Shown: positions 49,355 to 59,112 of the stretch, in pieces
Layout of the letters: every line of letters begins with the position of its first letter
Numbering within the stretch: position 1 is the stretch's first letter
Assembly: GCA_025054615.1 (NCBI GenBank)
Contig: JANWZO010000005.1
Span: 62,001 to 126,000 of the forward strand
Direction: 5' to 3'
Source of the DNA: Kiritimatiellia bacterium
GTDB lineage: Bacteria; Verrucomicrobiota; Kiritimatiellia; CAIVKH01
Length of the DNA: 64,000 bases
Notes under the pieces: model-generated
Seen by the model: only the letters and a program-made list of their open reading frames with translations
Told to the model about the DNA's origin: nothing
Database searches by the model: none
Made by a program: the position numbers and the translations under genes

Positions 49355-49831
49355 GTGGTTCCCGACCCGGCTCCCGCGCAGGGCCCCGCCTCGGTCCGAT
49401 GGGCGGACCTTTTCTGGGAACACTCTCCAGGCAGTGCCGTGGCGCGGCTTGAGAGCAGCAGCGTTGCGCAGGCCGATCTGTTCGGTTGGCTGGAACCGGA
49501 CGCGGCCGGGGCGCGGTCCCGAATCGCCGAGACGCCGCCTGCCAAGGGGGAGGCATCGGTGGTGCGCTCACGAGTTGAGGAATTGGCCCGGCCTGCGCCC
49601 GCATCGGGTGTGCGCAAGCTTCGATTAGTCTCGCCGGTTCGGTACGCGGACCGCCGTGGCTCTGTGAACCGCGAGGAGATCGCGCGGCTCCTCGAGGTGA
49701 CTCGCGGCGTCGACGGCGTTCGCCGCCTGCCGCAGGTGGAGCTGCCTCGTGGACCGTTTTTTGCGCGGGTGGAATTGTGGAAGGGGCGCCCTGTCGGCAC
49801 GCCCTTTGTGATGGAAAGGAGGGCGCGCTGA
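49355..49831 (+). CDS. Unknown protein between mraZ and rsmH
   Basis: A 158-residue frame filling the whole gap between mraZ and rsmH. Codons across it are strongly GC-rich at third positions like the neighbours, so it looks truly coding. The N-terminal third is Pro/Ala-rich with [11 protein letters not shown] and [10 protein letters not shown]; the middle is variable; the C-terminal ~55 residues ([16 protein letters not shown] through [14 protein letters not shown]) look like a compact domain. No membrane helix is seen. GTG 49355 is 5 bp after mraZ; an ATG at 49277 inside mraZ is possible, but that overlap lacks its codon character. I recognise no family. Confidence 0.6.
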   Translation: MVPDPAPAQGPASVRWADLFWEHSPGSAVARLESSSVAQADLFGWLEPDAAGARSRIAETPPAKGEASVVRSRVEELARPAPASGVRKLRLVSPVRYADRRGSVNREEIARLLEVTRGVDGVRRLPQVELPRGPFFARVELWKGRPVGTPFVMERRAR

Positions 49832-49859
49832 TCCCGGCGCGGATTCGAGGCTGCCGGAG

Positions 49860-50792
49860 GTGCATGCACCGGTACTGCTGAAGGAGGCGATCGAGAACCT
49901 CGCGGTAAAGGCCGGCGGGATTTACATCGACGGAACCGTAGGGGGAGGCGGTCATGCGGAGGCGATCATGGAGCGGGTCGGAGGCGCAGGGCGGCTGCTC
50001 GGGATTGATCGCGATCCCGTGGCGCTCGAGCAAGCGCGTGCGCGGCTTGCGCGATTTTCGAACGCTGTTCTGGTTCAGGGGGTGTTTTCTTCCATGATCG
50101 AGCTTGCGCGAGGCGCCGGAATCGAGGCGGCGGATGGCGTTCTGCTGGATCTTGGCGTTTCGTCGATGCAACTGGACGCGCCGGAGCGGGGATTCAGTTT
50201 TCGAAGCGATGGTCCCCTCGATATGCGCATGGATCCCAATCTTCCGCGAACCGCCGCGGACCTGGTCAATACCCTGCCCGAAACGGCGCTGGCTGACCTG
50301 CTCTGGCGGTATGGCGAAGAGCGGTCTTCGCGGAGGATTGCCCGTTGGATCGTCGCGGCGCGAGCGCGGGCGCCGATCCGGACGACCGGCGAATTGGCGG
50401 ACCTCGTCTGTCGCGCGGTGGGTCGGGCAGGGGGGCGTATCCACCCGGCGACGCGGACCTTTCAGGCGTTGCGTATCGCGGTGAATGACGAGCTGGGCGA
50501 GCTGGAGCGCGGGTTGGAAGCGGCCCTCGGGCTGCTGAAACCCGGCGGGCGGCTCGTGGTGATCTCTTTCCACAGCTTGGAAGATCGGATCGTCAAACAG
50601 ACGCTGGGAGAACACGTCGGGCGGCGAGAATCTCTGCCCGGCGGCGGCGAGCGGATTGTGGTGAAGTCGCCGCAGGTCGCGTGGGTGACGCGGGGAGTCA
50701 TCACGCCAGGCCCCGAGGAAATCCGCGCGAACCCGCGGGCTCGATCAGCCCGCCTGCGGGCGGTGGAACGACTCGCTGGAAAGGCGGCGTAA
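49860..50792 (+). CDS. rsmH: 16S rRNA (cytosine1402-N4)-methyltransferase
   Basis: A 310-residue SAM-dependent enzyme (formerly MraW) that methylates C1402 in the ribosomal decoding centre. It has [11 protein letters not shown] at the start, the SAM motif [37 protein letters not shown] and [13 protein letters not shown]. The start is GTG with GAGG nine bases upstream. It lies in its usual place upstream of ftsL. Confidence 0.96.
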   Translation: MHAPVLLKEAIENLAVKAGGIYIDGTVGGGGHAEAIMERVGGAGRLLGIDRDPVALEQARARLARFSNAVLVQGVFSSMIELARGAGIEAADGVLLDLGVSSMQLDAPERGFSFRSDGPLDMRMDPNLPRTAADLVNTLPETALADLLWRYGEERSSRRIARWIVAARARAPIRTTGELADLVCRAVGRAGGRIHPATRTFQALRIAVNDELGELERGLEAALGLLKPGGRLVVISFHSLEDRIVKQTLGEHVGRRESLPGGGERIVVKSPQVAWVTRGVITPGPEEIRANPRARSARLRAVERLAGKAA

Positions 50793-50801
50793 ACAGGAAA
50801 C

Positions 50802-51149
50802 ATGAGAAAAAGGCGCAATTTTCGAAAACGGGCAAGAGGGGCGAGGGCTCCGCGGCTGCTCCTCACGGCAGTGTTCCTTGCCATCGGCCTCGGCTTCCTC
50901 TGGCTTTGGATCCATACCCAGTGCGAGCGGCTTTCCCAGCAAATCCGGGCGTTGGAGCAGGAAAAAACGGCGCTTCGCCGACGCATCGTCAACGAGGAGT
51001 TCAGGTGGTCGAGCCTCACGACGTACGAAAACATGATGAAACTGCTGAAGGAACACGGAATCGAAATGAACTGGCCGACCGAGCGGCAGATCGTGCGGGT
51101 GCGGCGTGCTGCGTCCTCCGAGGATGGCTCGGCCCTCGCCCGGAATTGA
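50802..51149 (+). CDS. ftsL: FtsL-like cell division protein
   Basis: A 115-residue bitopic protein: a very basic N-terminus (RKRRNFRKRARGAR), one membrane helix (~19-37) and a coiled coil (CERLSQQIRALEQEKTALRRR). FtsL bridges FtsB/FtsQ and the FtsW-FtsI synthase at the septum. Sequence is poorly conserved in this family; size, topology and position between rsmH and ftsI support the call. Confidence 0.8.
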   Translation: MRKRRNFRKRARGARAPRLLLTAVFLAIGLGFLWLWIHTQCERLSQQIRALEQEKTALRRRIVNEEFRWSSLTTYENMMKLLKEHGIEMNWPTERQIVRVRRAASSEDGSALARN

Positions 51150-51156
51150 GGTCGCC

Positions 51157-52887
51157 ATGTCGGATTCGAGCCAACGCTGGAGGATCACCGCGATCGTACT
51201 CGCGATGTCCGCCGTCTGGATCGGGCTCGGCATCCGCCTCTCCCATCTGCACCTCGGCGACCATCCCCATCTTCTCGAGAAGATCGAACGGACCCGCCAG
51301 GTCTCCCAGCGTATCCTTGTGGGGCGGGGGCGCGTTCTGGACCGAAACGGCAACGTCCTGGCAGCGGACATCGCCACTCGCGATGTAGCGATTGACCCCG
51401 AATTTATACGAGATCACGGATATCCGCTGTTCACCGCGCAGCAGCTAGCCCGACTACTGATGATGGATCCGGCCGTTGTGTTCGCGCGGCTCGAAAAGCC
51501 AAGCCGATACGAGCTGCTCAAACGCCAGGTGCCGGATGACGTCATTCGGGAAATTCAAGCTATGGCGATGCCCGGCGTTCGCTGCGACGAGGCGATGACG
51601 CGACTCTATCCCCACACCTCCCTGATGTGCCATGTGATCGGGTTCGCCAACGCCGAAGGCGTCGGCAGCGCCGGCGTGGAGCAGCGATATGACCGTTACC
51701 TTCGTGGTGTGCCCGGCTACCGGGAGACCGAGGTGGACGGACGACGCCGGGAAGTGCGTAGCCGCCGCCGGCTCGAAATTCTGCCGCAGCCGGGGGGCGA
51801 CGTTTACCTGACCCTCGACCAGAACCTGCAGTACTTCGTGGAGCGCGCCCTCGACGATGCGCTGGCGACCAACGGCGCGATCGGCGCCTGGGCAATTGTC
51901 CAGCGGGTCCGCACCGGCGAAATCCTTGCCATGGCATCGCGCCCGGCATTTGACCTCAACGAGTTCAACCGCGCCCCGGAGATGGATCGGCTCAACCGGG
52001 CGATCGGTTATGTGTATGAGCCGGGGTCCATCTTCAAGATCATCGTCTACGCCGCGGCGCTGAACGAGGGTTTGCTGCGTCCCGATGAGATCATCGATTG
52101 CGAAAACGGGATATGGTTCCATGCGGGGCGCCCCCTTCGTGACTTCCATCCGTACGGCCGGCTGACAGCGACGGACGCGCTTAAAAAGTCGAGCAACATT
52201 GCCGCTGCCAAAATTGCCATTCGCTTAGGCGAGGATCGCCTCTATCGCTATCTACAGGCCTTTGGCATCGGCCGGCTCACGGGGATCGAGCTACCCGGCG
52301 AGGAAAGCGGCATCCTTCACCCGCGCCACCGATGGAGCAAGCTGAGCATCTCGCGGATTCCCATGGGTCATGAAGTGGCCGTTACAGGTCTGCAGATCCT
52401 GAACGCCCTTTCGGCCATTGCCAACGGCGGAGAGCTTATGCGTCCGCGTGTAGTTGACCGGGTGACCACCTCTAGGGGCCATTTGATCCTCAAGACCGAG
52501 CCGGAGGTCATCGGCCGGCCCATCCGCCCGGAAACGGCCCGAACGCTCACCGACATGCTGGTCCGCGTGACCGAAGAGGGCACCGGCAAACGTGCGCGGC
52601 TAGACGGATACACCGTGGCCGGAAAGACCGGCACGGCGGAGAAGCCGGGTGTGGGCGGGTACGACCGAGGGCGCAACCTCGCTTCGTTCATCGGCTTCCT
52701 GCCCGCGGAGCGACCGGAAATCAGCATCCTCGTCACGTTTGATGAGCCCCAGCACCTTACGCAGGGCGGGCAGGTCGCCGCGCCGGTGTTTCGCGCGATT
52801 GCCGAAAAGGCCGTTCGCTATCTCGACATTCCACCCGTCGAGGAGGCGCAAATCGTCGAACTTGAACCGGAGGCCGAGCCGTTGTGA
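51157..52887 (+). CDS. ftsI: Division-specific penicillin-binding protein (FtsI/PBP3)
   Basis: A 576-residue class B PBP, the septal transpeptidase working with FtsW. One membrane helix (~10-27) is followed by the pedestal (RILVGRGRVLDRNGNVLA). The transpeptidase has SIFK at 291-294, SSN at 345-347 and KTG at 490-492 (VAGKTGTAEK). The ATG at 51157 is preferred to the longer frame from 51106, which would overlap ftsL. Position after ftsL separates it from the mrdA paralogue in the mre operon. Confidence 0.95.
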   Translation: MSDSSQRWRITAIVLAMSAVWIGLGIRLSHLHLGDHPHLLEKIERTRQVSQRILVGRGRVLDRNGNVLAADIATRDVAIDPEFIRDHGYPLFTAQQLARLLMMDPAVVFARLEKPSRYELLKRQVPDDVIREIQAMAMPGVRCDEAMTRLYPHTSLMCHVIGFANAEGVGSAGVEQRYDRYLRGVPGYRETEVDGRRREVRSRRRLEILPQPGGDVYLTLDQNLQYFVERALDDALATNGAIGAWAIVQRVRTGEILAMASRPAFDLNEFNRAPEMDRLNRAIGYVYEPGSIFKIIVYAAALNEGLLRPDEIIDCENGIWFHAGRPLRDFHPYGRLTATDALKKSSNIAAAKIAIRLGEDRLYRYLQAFGIGRLTGIELPGEESGILHPRHRWSKLSISRIPMGHEVAVTGLQILNALSAIANGGELMRPRVVDRVTTSRGHLILKTEPEVIGRPIRPETARTLTDMLVRVTEEGTGKRARLDGYTVAGKTGTAEKPGVGGYDRGRNLASFIGFLPAERPEISILVTFDEPQHLTQGGQVAAPVFRAIAEKAVRYLDIPPVEEAQIVELEPEAEPL

Positions 52888-52902
52888 GGAGGAACTCTTG
52901 CC

Positions 52903-54393
52903 ATGATTCTCGGTAAATTGTGCTTGGAGACCATGAGACTCGAATCCATCACCCGCATTGTGCAGCCGATCCAGGTCCGGGGCCCTCTGCATTTCGATAT
53001 CGAGGGCATCGCCTACGATTCGCGGCAGGTGAAAGAGAATTATCTGTTCGTCGCGATCAAGGGCCGCAACGCGGACGGCGCAGCCTACATTGATGACGCA
53101 ATCCGGCGCGGCGCCGTCGCGATTGTCTCCGAGGAGGACCGCTGGCCCCGCCGAAACATCGCGCACATTCTGGTGGAAGACGCGCGCCGCGCCCTCGCCG
53201 AGATCGCCTGCGCGTTCTACGACAACCCGTCTCATCGGCTGCCCCTCGTCGGCATCACCGGGACCAACGGGAAAACCACAACCTCTTTCATGATTCGCGA
53301 CATCCTAGCGGCCGAGGGACGGAGCCCCGGTCTGATCGGAACAGTGCGTTATGAGATCGGATCGCGTGTAATCCCCGCAACCCGCACCACGCCCGAAGCA
53401 CCAGACATACAGTTCATGCTCGACCAGATGCTGCGCGCGGGATGTCGGAGCGCCGTGATGGAGGTCTCCTCTCATGCACTGGCTCAGCGGCGGGTCTGGG
53501 GCATCGATTTCGACGTCGGCGTCTTCACGAACCTTTCGCGCGACCACCTCGATTTCCACGGCACGATGGAGGCGTATTTCGATGCGAAAATGCAATTGTT
53601 CCGCGGTCTCGGCCTCCAGATCAAGCGGGCGAGCGCGGTCGTCAACATAGACAACCCGTGGGGCATGGAGCTGGTGCAAACCCGCGGGCTGCGCGCCCGG
53701 CTGATCACCTTCGGCGAGCATCCCGCCGCGGATGTCCGCGCCGAAGATATCGACTTGGGCCCGAGCGGTACCCGGTTCGTTGTCCGAAGCCCGTGGGGCG
53801 ACTGCGATGCGCATCTGCGCCTGCTGGGCCGGTTCAATGTCAGCAATGCGCTCGCCGCGATCGCCGCATGCGGCGCCCTCGGAATCCCGCCGGCGCGGAG
53901 CGCAGCGATCCTCGCGGGTCTGTCAAACGTTCCCGGCCGGCTGGAACGAATCGAGACGGGGCGCGGCTTCGATGTCTTCGTCGATTACGCGCATACGGAC
54001 GACGCCCTTGCGAAGGTTCTCGAGACGCTTCGCGAACTGGGGCCTCGCCGACTGATTGTGGTTTTCGGATGCGGCGGCGACCGGGATCGCAGCAAGCGCC
54101 CGCTCATGGGCGCCGTCGCCTATCAGCGCGCCGACTGGACCATCCTCACCAGCGACAACCCGCGCCGCGAGCGGCCCGAATCAATTATCGCCGAGATCGA
54201 AGAGGGCATGCCTAATCGGGACCGCCACGAGGTCGTCGTGGACCGTGCCGAGGCAATCGCCCGCGCGCTCGAAATTGCTCGACCGGGCGACATTGTTCTC
54301 ATCGCTGGCAAGGGGCATGAGACCGTTCAGGAATTTGCGACCACCGTCGTTCCCTTCGACGACCGTGAGGTCGTTCGCCTCCTGCTGCGCTAA
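52903..54393 (+). CDS. murE: UDP-MurNAc-tripeptide ligase
   Basis: Adds the third amino acid to the peptidoglycan precursor. The 496-residue ligase has the ATP loop GITGTNGKTTT (117-127), MEVSSHALAQRRV and the SDNPRRE segment; the DNPR motif is the mark of enzymes that add meso-diaminopimelate. GAGGAGG lies 10 bases before ATG 52903; a second ATG is 10 codons on. Confidence 0.95.
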   Translation: MILGKLCLETMRLESITRIVQPIQVRGPLHFDIEGIAYDSRQVKENYLFVAIKGRNADGAAYIDDAIRRGAVAIVSEEDRWPRRNIAHILVEDARRALAEIACAFYDNPSHRLPLVGITGTNGKTTTSFMIRDILAAEGRSPGLIGTVRYEIGSRVIPATRTTPEAPDIQFMLDQMLRAGCRSAVMEVSSHALAQRRVWGIDFDVGVFTNLSRDHLDFHGTMEAYFDAKMQLFRGLGLQIKRASAVVNIDNPWGMELVQTRGLRARLITFGEHPAADVRAEDIDLGPSGTRFVVRSPWGDCDAHLRLLGRFNVSNALAAIAACGALGIPPARSAAILAGLSNVPGRLERIETGRGFDVFVDYAHTDDALAKVLETLRELGPRRLIVVFGCGGDRDRSKRPLMGAVAYQRADWTILTSDNPRRERPESIIAEIEEGMPNRDRHEVVVDRAEAIARALEIARPGDIVLIAGKGHETVQEFATTVVPFDDREVVRLLLR

Positions 54394-54414
54394 CCCGATC
54401 GGTCGCTGAAACCC

Positions 54415-55821
54415 ATGGCGATTGCGGAAGAGGCATCGGATACGGGGACGCTGCCCGCCCCATCTTTCTCGCCGGATGACTTGGCCGACTGGTCCGGAGG
54501 AGATTGGCGCGGTCCGAAGCCCGATCGAGTTACGGGGTTTGCGATCGATTCCCGGGCGGTTCGGCCCGGGGATTGCTTCGTCGCGCTCCCCGGCAGTCGC
54601 TCGGATGGTCATTTTTTTTTGAGCGCTGCGCGGGATGCTGGCGCTGCATGCGCGATGGTGCGCGCGGCGTTTGAGCCGCCGTTCGAATTGGACGGTTTTC
54701 CGCTTCTCCGCGTGGATGACCCCCGGCGCGCTCTCGCATCGCTAGCGAAACAGCATCGCGCCCGCCTGCGGGGAACCTTTGTCTGCATTGCAGGGAGCTG
54801 CGGGAAAACCACCGTCAAAGAATTGACGGCTGACCTCCTTGGCGCCCTCGGTCCGGTCGCCCGCACCAAGGGCAACTGGAATAACGATCTGGGCGTCCCA
54901 CTGAGCTTGCTGCGAATGGCTCCCGAACACCGCTACGGCGTGTTCGAGGTGGGGATGAACCACCCAGGGGAGCTTGATCCGCTCGCGTCGATGGTCCGAC
55001 CGCACATTTCGGTAGTGACCTGCGTGGGGCCCGAGCACATCGAATTTTTCGACGGCGAGGAGAGTATCGCCCACGAAGAGGCCGCCGCGCTACGCGCGCT
55101 GGATGCGGAAGGGATCGCCGTCCTTCCTGCCGACGACAAGTGGTTTCACGTCCTGCGTTCCCATGTAAAAGGCAAGCTCTGCACAGTGTCGTTAACGGCG
55201 GATGCCGACTACCGCATTGAACCGGGGCCGCCGCCGCGATTTGTCGTGACCGAGTGGGCGACGGGCGAGAGCGTTCCGTTGGAGGCGCCGCTGCCGGGTC
55301 GCCATGTACTGTCGAATGCGGGTCTGGCGATCGCCGTTGCGCGGCTGCTGGGCGTGTCCTGGGGGGCGATCGCCGAGCGGCTCCGCGCGTTCCGGCCGCC
55401 GTCCATGCGGTGGGAGGCTATGGATCTTGGCGGGATTCGCGTGATCAACGATGCCTATAACGCGAATCCGTTGAGCATGCGCGCTGCGCTTGATGCGTTT
55501 GCCGCGACGCCCGTTGCGGGCCGACGTTGGCTGGTTCTGGGGGCGATGCGCGAGCTGGGCGCGCGCGAAAAGACGTATCACGAGGAGCTGGGCCGGGACC
55601 TCGCCAAGGGACCCTGGTTCGGCGCCATTTTCGTCGGCGCGGAAGGCGCGTGGATCCGCTCCGGCGCGGTCCGTGCCGGGTTCCAAAACGCTTTGACCGC
55701 CGCCGACGCGGAGGAGGCAGGCAAACTTCTGGTAAAACATCTACGACCCGGGGACGCTGTTTTGATCAAGGCGTCGCGTGGGGTCGGCTTGGAACGCGCG
55801 ATCGATGAGTTGCGTCGCTGA
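54415..55821 (+). CDS. murF: UDP-MurNAc-tripeptide D-alanyl-D-alanine ligase
   Basis: Completes the cytoplasmic pentapeptide precursor by adding D-Ala-D-Ala. The 468-residue product has AIDSRAVRPGDCFVALPG, the ATP loop GSCGKTTVKE (127-136), KGNWNNDLGVPLSLLRM and INDAYNANPLSMRAALD, all typical of MurF. It follows murE by 21 bp. A short copy of the dyad repeat begins 3 bp after its stop. Confidence 0.95.
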   Translation: MAIAEEASDTGTLPAPSFSPDDLADWSGGDWRGPKPDRVTGFAIDSRAVRPGDCFVALPGSRSDGHFFLSAARDAGAACAMVRAAFEPPFELDGFPLLRVDDPRRALASLAKQHRARLRGTFVCIAGSCGKTTVKELTADLLGALGPVARTKGNWNNDLGVPLSLLRMAPEHRYGVFEVGMNHPGELDPLASMVRPHISVVTCVGPEHIEFFDGEESIAHEEAAALRALDAEGIAVLPADDKWFHVLRSHVKGKLCTVSLTADADYRIEPGPPPRFVVTEWATGESVPLEAPLPGRHVLSNAGLAIAVARLLGVSWGAIAERLRAFRPPSMRWEAMDLGGIRVINDAYNANPLSMRAALDAFAATPVAGRRWLVLGAMRELGAREKTYHEELGRDLAKGPWFGAIFVGAEGAWIRSGAVRAGFQNALTAADAEEAGKLLVKHLRPGDAVLIKASRGVGLERAIDELRR

Positions 55822-55823
55822 TG

Positions 55824-55871
55824 TCCATGCTCTGTAAAAACTTTCCCCGCGCGTTCCATTCCATGTAAAAA
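55824..55871 (+). repeat. Dyad intergenic repeat, short copy B
   Basis: TCCATGCTCTGTAA (55824-55837) matches the left part of copy C base for base, and TTCCATTCCATGTAAAAA (55854-55871) matches its right palindrome with ATGGAA degraded to ATGTAA. The first palindrome and most of the spacer are missing. It lies between murF and mraY, inside what is otherwise a tight operon, in the same orientation as the other copies. Confidence 0.6.
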
Positions 55872-55904
55872 CGGGCCGCGGGCGCGATTCCCGCATCATC
55901 TCCC

Positions 55905-57035
55905 ATGCTGTTCTTCCTTCATGAATTGACTGAGTGGTGGACGCCGCTGCGCCTCTTTCGCTACATCACGTTCCGCGCGCTGATGGGCGCGGGTACGGCA
56001 TTTATCCTCTCGCTGATATTCGGTCCGCTGATCATTCGCTGGCTGCAGCGGCTCAAATTCGGCCAGTACGTTCGGGACGACGCCGTGCTGGCCCACCAGC
56101 GTCGCAGAAAGTCCGGCACGCCGACCATGGGCGGCGTCCTGATCATCGCGGCGGTTGTCCTCTCGACGGTGCTGTGGGCGGATGTGCGAAACGGATACGT
56201 CTGGTTCGCGCTGGCAACGATGCTCGCGATGGGCGCGGTCGGGTTCTGGGACGACTACCTCAAGATCTCCCGGAAAAACGCCAGGGGCCTGCCCGGCCGC
56301 ACCAAACTCGCGCTCGAGATCGCCTGGTCACTGGCCGTGGTGGCGGCCCTCTATCTGTGGGAGCCGTCCCGCACCCACGTCGCGAAACTAATGCTGCCGT
56401 TCCTGAAGGAGCCGGTCATTGCGGAAATGGCGGTTCCCGCGACCGCGCTGTTCCTCACGCTGGTGCTGGTGGGGTCCGCGAATGCGGTGAATCTGACCGA
56501 CGGGCTCGACGGCCTGGCGATCGGCTGCACCAACGCAGCGGCCGCGGCATACCTGGCCCTTGCTTATGTTGCTGGCAATGTCCTAGCCGCGAATTATCTG
56601 CTGGTGCCGTATGTCCCGGGGAGCGGCGAGCTGGCGGTCTTTTGCGGCTGCCTGCTGGGTGCGGGGTTGGGCTTTCTGTGGTTCAACTGCCACCCCGCGC
56701 GCGTCTTCATGGGCGACACGGGCAGCCTCGCGCTCGGCGGCGCGATCGGCATGGTCGCCGTCGCGATCAAACAGGAGCTTCTTCTGGTGATCGTCGGTGG
56801 CGTCTTTGTGATCGAGGCCCTCAGCGTGATCATTCAGGTGGCGAGCTTCAAGCTGACCGGGCGGCGCGTGTTCCGCGTGGCGCCCATTCATCACCATTTC
56901 GAGCAGATCGAGAAAGAACGAGCCGCTGCCGAGGGTCGCGATGTCGAGGTCGTGGAAACGATGGTGACGACCAGGTTCTGGATCCTTGGGATTCTCTTCG
57001 CGATGATCGGCCTCGCGACGCTCAAAATCCGCTGA
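55905..57035 (+). CDS. mraY: Phospho-N-acetylmuramoyl-pentapeptide transferase
   Basis: Transfers the MurNAc-pentapeptide to undecaprenyl phosphate to make lipid I, in the inner membrane. The 376-residue protein has about ten hydrophobic segments with HQRRRKSGTPTMGG, VGFWDDYLKI, NAVNLTDGLDGLAIG, ARVFMGDTGSLALGG and the HHHFE motif near the end. An insertion-like stretch EKERAAAEGRDVEVVE follows HHHFE. It is the last gene of the division cluster here; the next gene faces it from the opposite strand. Confidence 0.96.
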   Translation: MLFFLHELTEWWTPLRLFRYITFRALMGAGTAFILSLIFGPLIIRWLQRLKFGQYVRDDAVLAHQRRRKSGTPTMGGVLIIAAVVLSTVLWADVRNGYVWFALATMLAMGAVGFWDDYLKISRKNARGLPGRTKLALEIAWSLAVVAALYLWEPSRTHVAKLMLPFLKEPVIAEMAVPATALFLTLVLVGSANAVNLTDGLDGLAIGCTNAAAAAYLALAYVAGNVLAANYLLVPYVPGSGELAVFCGCLLGAGLGFLWFNCHPARVFMGDTGSLALGGAIGMVAVAIKQELLLVIVGGVFVIEALSVIIQVASFKLTGRRVFRVAPIHHHFEQIEKERAAAEGRDVEVVETMVTTRFWILGILFAMIGLATLKIR

Positions 57036-57062
57036 AGGCCGCGCGCGCGTCCGCTCCAGACG

Positions 57063-58997
57063 TCACTTGACGACAGCGCCGGATGGCATCTCGCCGTCCA
57101 CAGTTATGAGGCGCAACTGGTCCCCCGCCGAGGCTGCCAGCAGCATCCCGTTGGACTCGATTCCACGTATTTTTGCGGGCTTCAAATTGGCGACGACCAC
57201 GATGGTTTTCCCCACGAGCGACTCGGGTGCGTAATGCTTTGCGATACCCGCCACGATCTGCCGCGTTTCCTCGCCGACCTGGATGGAGAGTTTGAGAAGT
57301 TTGTCCGCGCCGGCGACTCGCTCCGCCTGGAGAATTTTCGCCGTGCGCAACTGAATTTTGGCAAAGTCGCCATAATCGATACGCGAGGCTTCGGCAGTTG
57401 CCGTCGAAGCGGATGCGGACGCGGCCTGCATCTCTGGACGGGCCGGCGCTGCGGTCGGCGGTTCCCTTTCGATGCGGGGGAAGAGCGCGCCGATTTCCCG
57501 AACTTCGCGGCCGGCGGGGAAAATTCCGAATTGCCGGATTTCCTCAATCCGGCACGACCCGCGCAGACCGATGGCTGACCGGAGCTCCTCCATTTTCGCG
57601 GGCATGACCGGCTGCAGCAGCGAGGAGAGAATTCGCAGCGATTCGCACGCGACGTACAGACAGGTGTTCAGCGGGGCTTTGTCGTCCAGTTTGGCTAGCG
57701 ACCACGGCTGCCGGACCTCGAGGTACTTGTTGACGCGTTTGACGGCGGAGAGAACGTCGGCGAGCGCCTGATCGACCCGCATGGAGTCGATTGCGCTGAA
57801 ACAACGGTCCACAGCGGTCTGCACCGCGGCGCGCAGCTCGGCGGATTCCGGATCCAGCTCGCCCGCAGGGAGTGCGGGCACAAACCCTCCGCAGTATCGG
57901 CGGATCATATTCGTTAGTCGGCTGAGTAGATTGCCGAGGTCGTTCGCGAGGTCCGCGTTGTACCGGCGCTGGAAGGCGTCTTCGGTGAAACTGGCGTCCT
58001 GCCCGAGGACCATCTCCGCCATGAGAAAATAACGGAAGGCGTCCACTCCGTAGCGGTCGATCATGTCCATCGGGTTCACGACATTCCCGAGCGACTTGCT
58101 CATCTTCGTGTCACCGGAAAGCCACCACCCGTGCGCGAAAACGGTTTTCGGCAGCGGCACGTCGAGGGCTTTGAGCATGGTCGGCCAGTAGACCGTGTGG
58201 GTCGTCAGAATGTCCTTGCCAATGAGGTGGTATTCGGCCGGCCACCACTGCTCGAATTTTGCGGGGTCGCTCTTGTAGCCAATCGCGCTGATGTAGTTGA
58301 CCAGCGCGTCGAACCAGACGTAGCAGACGTAGTCGCGGTCGAACGGTAGCTCAATGCCCCATGAGAGGCGGCTCTTGGGCCGCGAAATGCAGAGGTCCTG
58401 CAGCGGCTTGCGCAGGAAACCGAGCGTTTCGTTCCGGCGGAAATCGGGTTGGATGAATTCGGGGTGGGCATGAATATAGTCGATGAGCCACTGCTGGTAT
58501 TTGCTCATTCGGAAGAAATAGTTGGATTCTTTGATCCTGACGATGTTAGGCAGTTCCTCGGGCGATTTGCCGGGCGGCAAGTCTTTCTCCGTGACGAAGG
58601 TCTCGCTGGTCACGTCATAGAGGCCGTCGTATTCGGCTTTATAGATCTCGCCCTTGTCATACAAGTCCTGCAGGCAGGCCTGCACGACGCGTTTGTGGCG
58701 CTCCTCCGTGGTCCGGATGAAGTCATCATGCGTAATGTGAAGCCGCTTCCAGAGCGCTTGGAAATGGACGACGGTCGAGTCGGCCTGCTGTTGGGGTGTC
58801 ATGCCCGCCTTCTCCGCGGCGCGCTGGACCTTTTGGCCGTGTTCGTCGGTGCCGGTCAGAAACCACGTCGGGATGCCCTGAAGGCGATGATACCGCGCGA
58901 GGACATCGGCGAGGATCGTTGTATACGCGTGGCCGATGTGCGGTTTGTCGTTGACGTAGTAAATCGGCGTGGTGACGTAGAATTTCGAATGTTTCAT
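57063..58997 (-). CDS. metG: Methionyl-tRNA synthetase with C-terminal tRNA-binding domain
   Basis: Charges tRNA-Met. The 644-residue enzyme has the class I motifs HIGH (20-23, in NDKPHIGHAYTT) and KMSKS (298-302), a helical anticodon-binding domain and, from ~540, a Trbp111/EMAPII-like domain (DFAKIQLRTAKILQAERV, NLKPAKIRGIESNGMLLAAS). The frame is open up to 59306, but that extension runs through the dyad repeat and is not protein-like; ATG 58997 starts MKHSKFYVTTPIYYV as in the family. Convergent with mraY, divergent from tadA. Confidence 0.96.
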   Translation of the reverse strand: MKHSKFYVTTPIYYVNDKPHIGHAYTTILADVLARYHRLQGIPTWFLTGTDEHGQKVQRAAEKAGMTPQQQADSTVVHFQALWKRLHITHDDFIRTTEERHKRVVQACLQDLYDKGEIYKAEYDGLYDVTSETFVTEKDLPPGKSPEELPNIVRIKESNYFFRMSKYQQWLIDYIHAHPEFIQPDFRRNETLGFLRKPLQDLCISRPKSRLSWGIELPFDRDYVCYVWFDALVNYISAIGYKSDPAKFEQWWPAEYHLIGKDILTTHTVYWPTMLKALDVPLPKTVFAHGWWLSGDTKMSKSLGNVVNPMDMIDRYGVDAFRYFLMAEMVLGQDASFTEDAFQRRYNADLANDLGNLLSRLTNMIRRYCGGFVPALPAGELDPESAELRAAVQTAVDRCFSAIDSMRVDQALADVLSAVKRVNKYLEVRQPWSLAKLDDKAPLNTCLYVACESLRILSSLLQPVMPAKMEELRSAIGLRGSCRIEEIRQFGIFPAGREVREIGALFPRIEREPPTAAPARPEMQAASASASTATAEASRIDYGDFAKIQLRTAKILQAERVAGADKLLKLSIQVGEETRQIVAGIAKHYAPESLVGKTIVVVANLKPAKIRGIESNGMLLAASAGDQLRLITVDGEMPSGAVVK

Positions 58998-59112
58998 AGA
59001 CGAGCGACTATATCGCGTCCGCGCGGCGTTCAGCAATCCGGAGAAATGGGCGCGTCGCTCGCCTGCCCGCGCGAAAGGGTTGACGATTCCGGGGTCCTGC
59101 CACGTGGCCCGA

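Noticed and set aside
49275-50615. Long open frame on the minus strand opposite mraZ and rsmH (446 codons)
   Set aside because: Mirror frame of high-GC genes; composition is Arg/Pro-rich, with no family-like motif, and rsmH on the other strand is certain.
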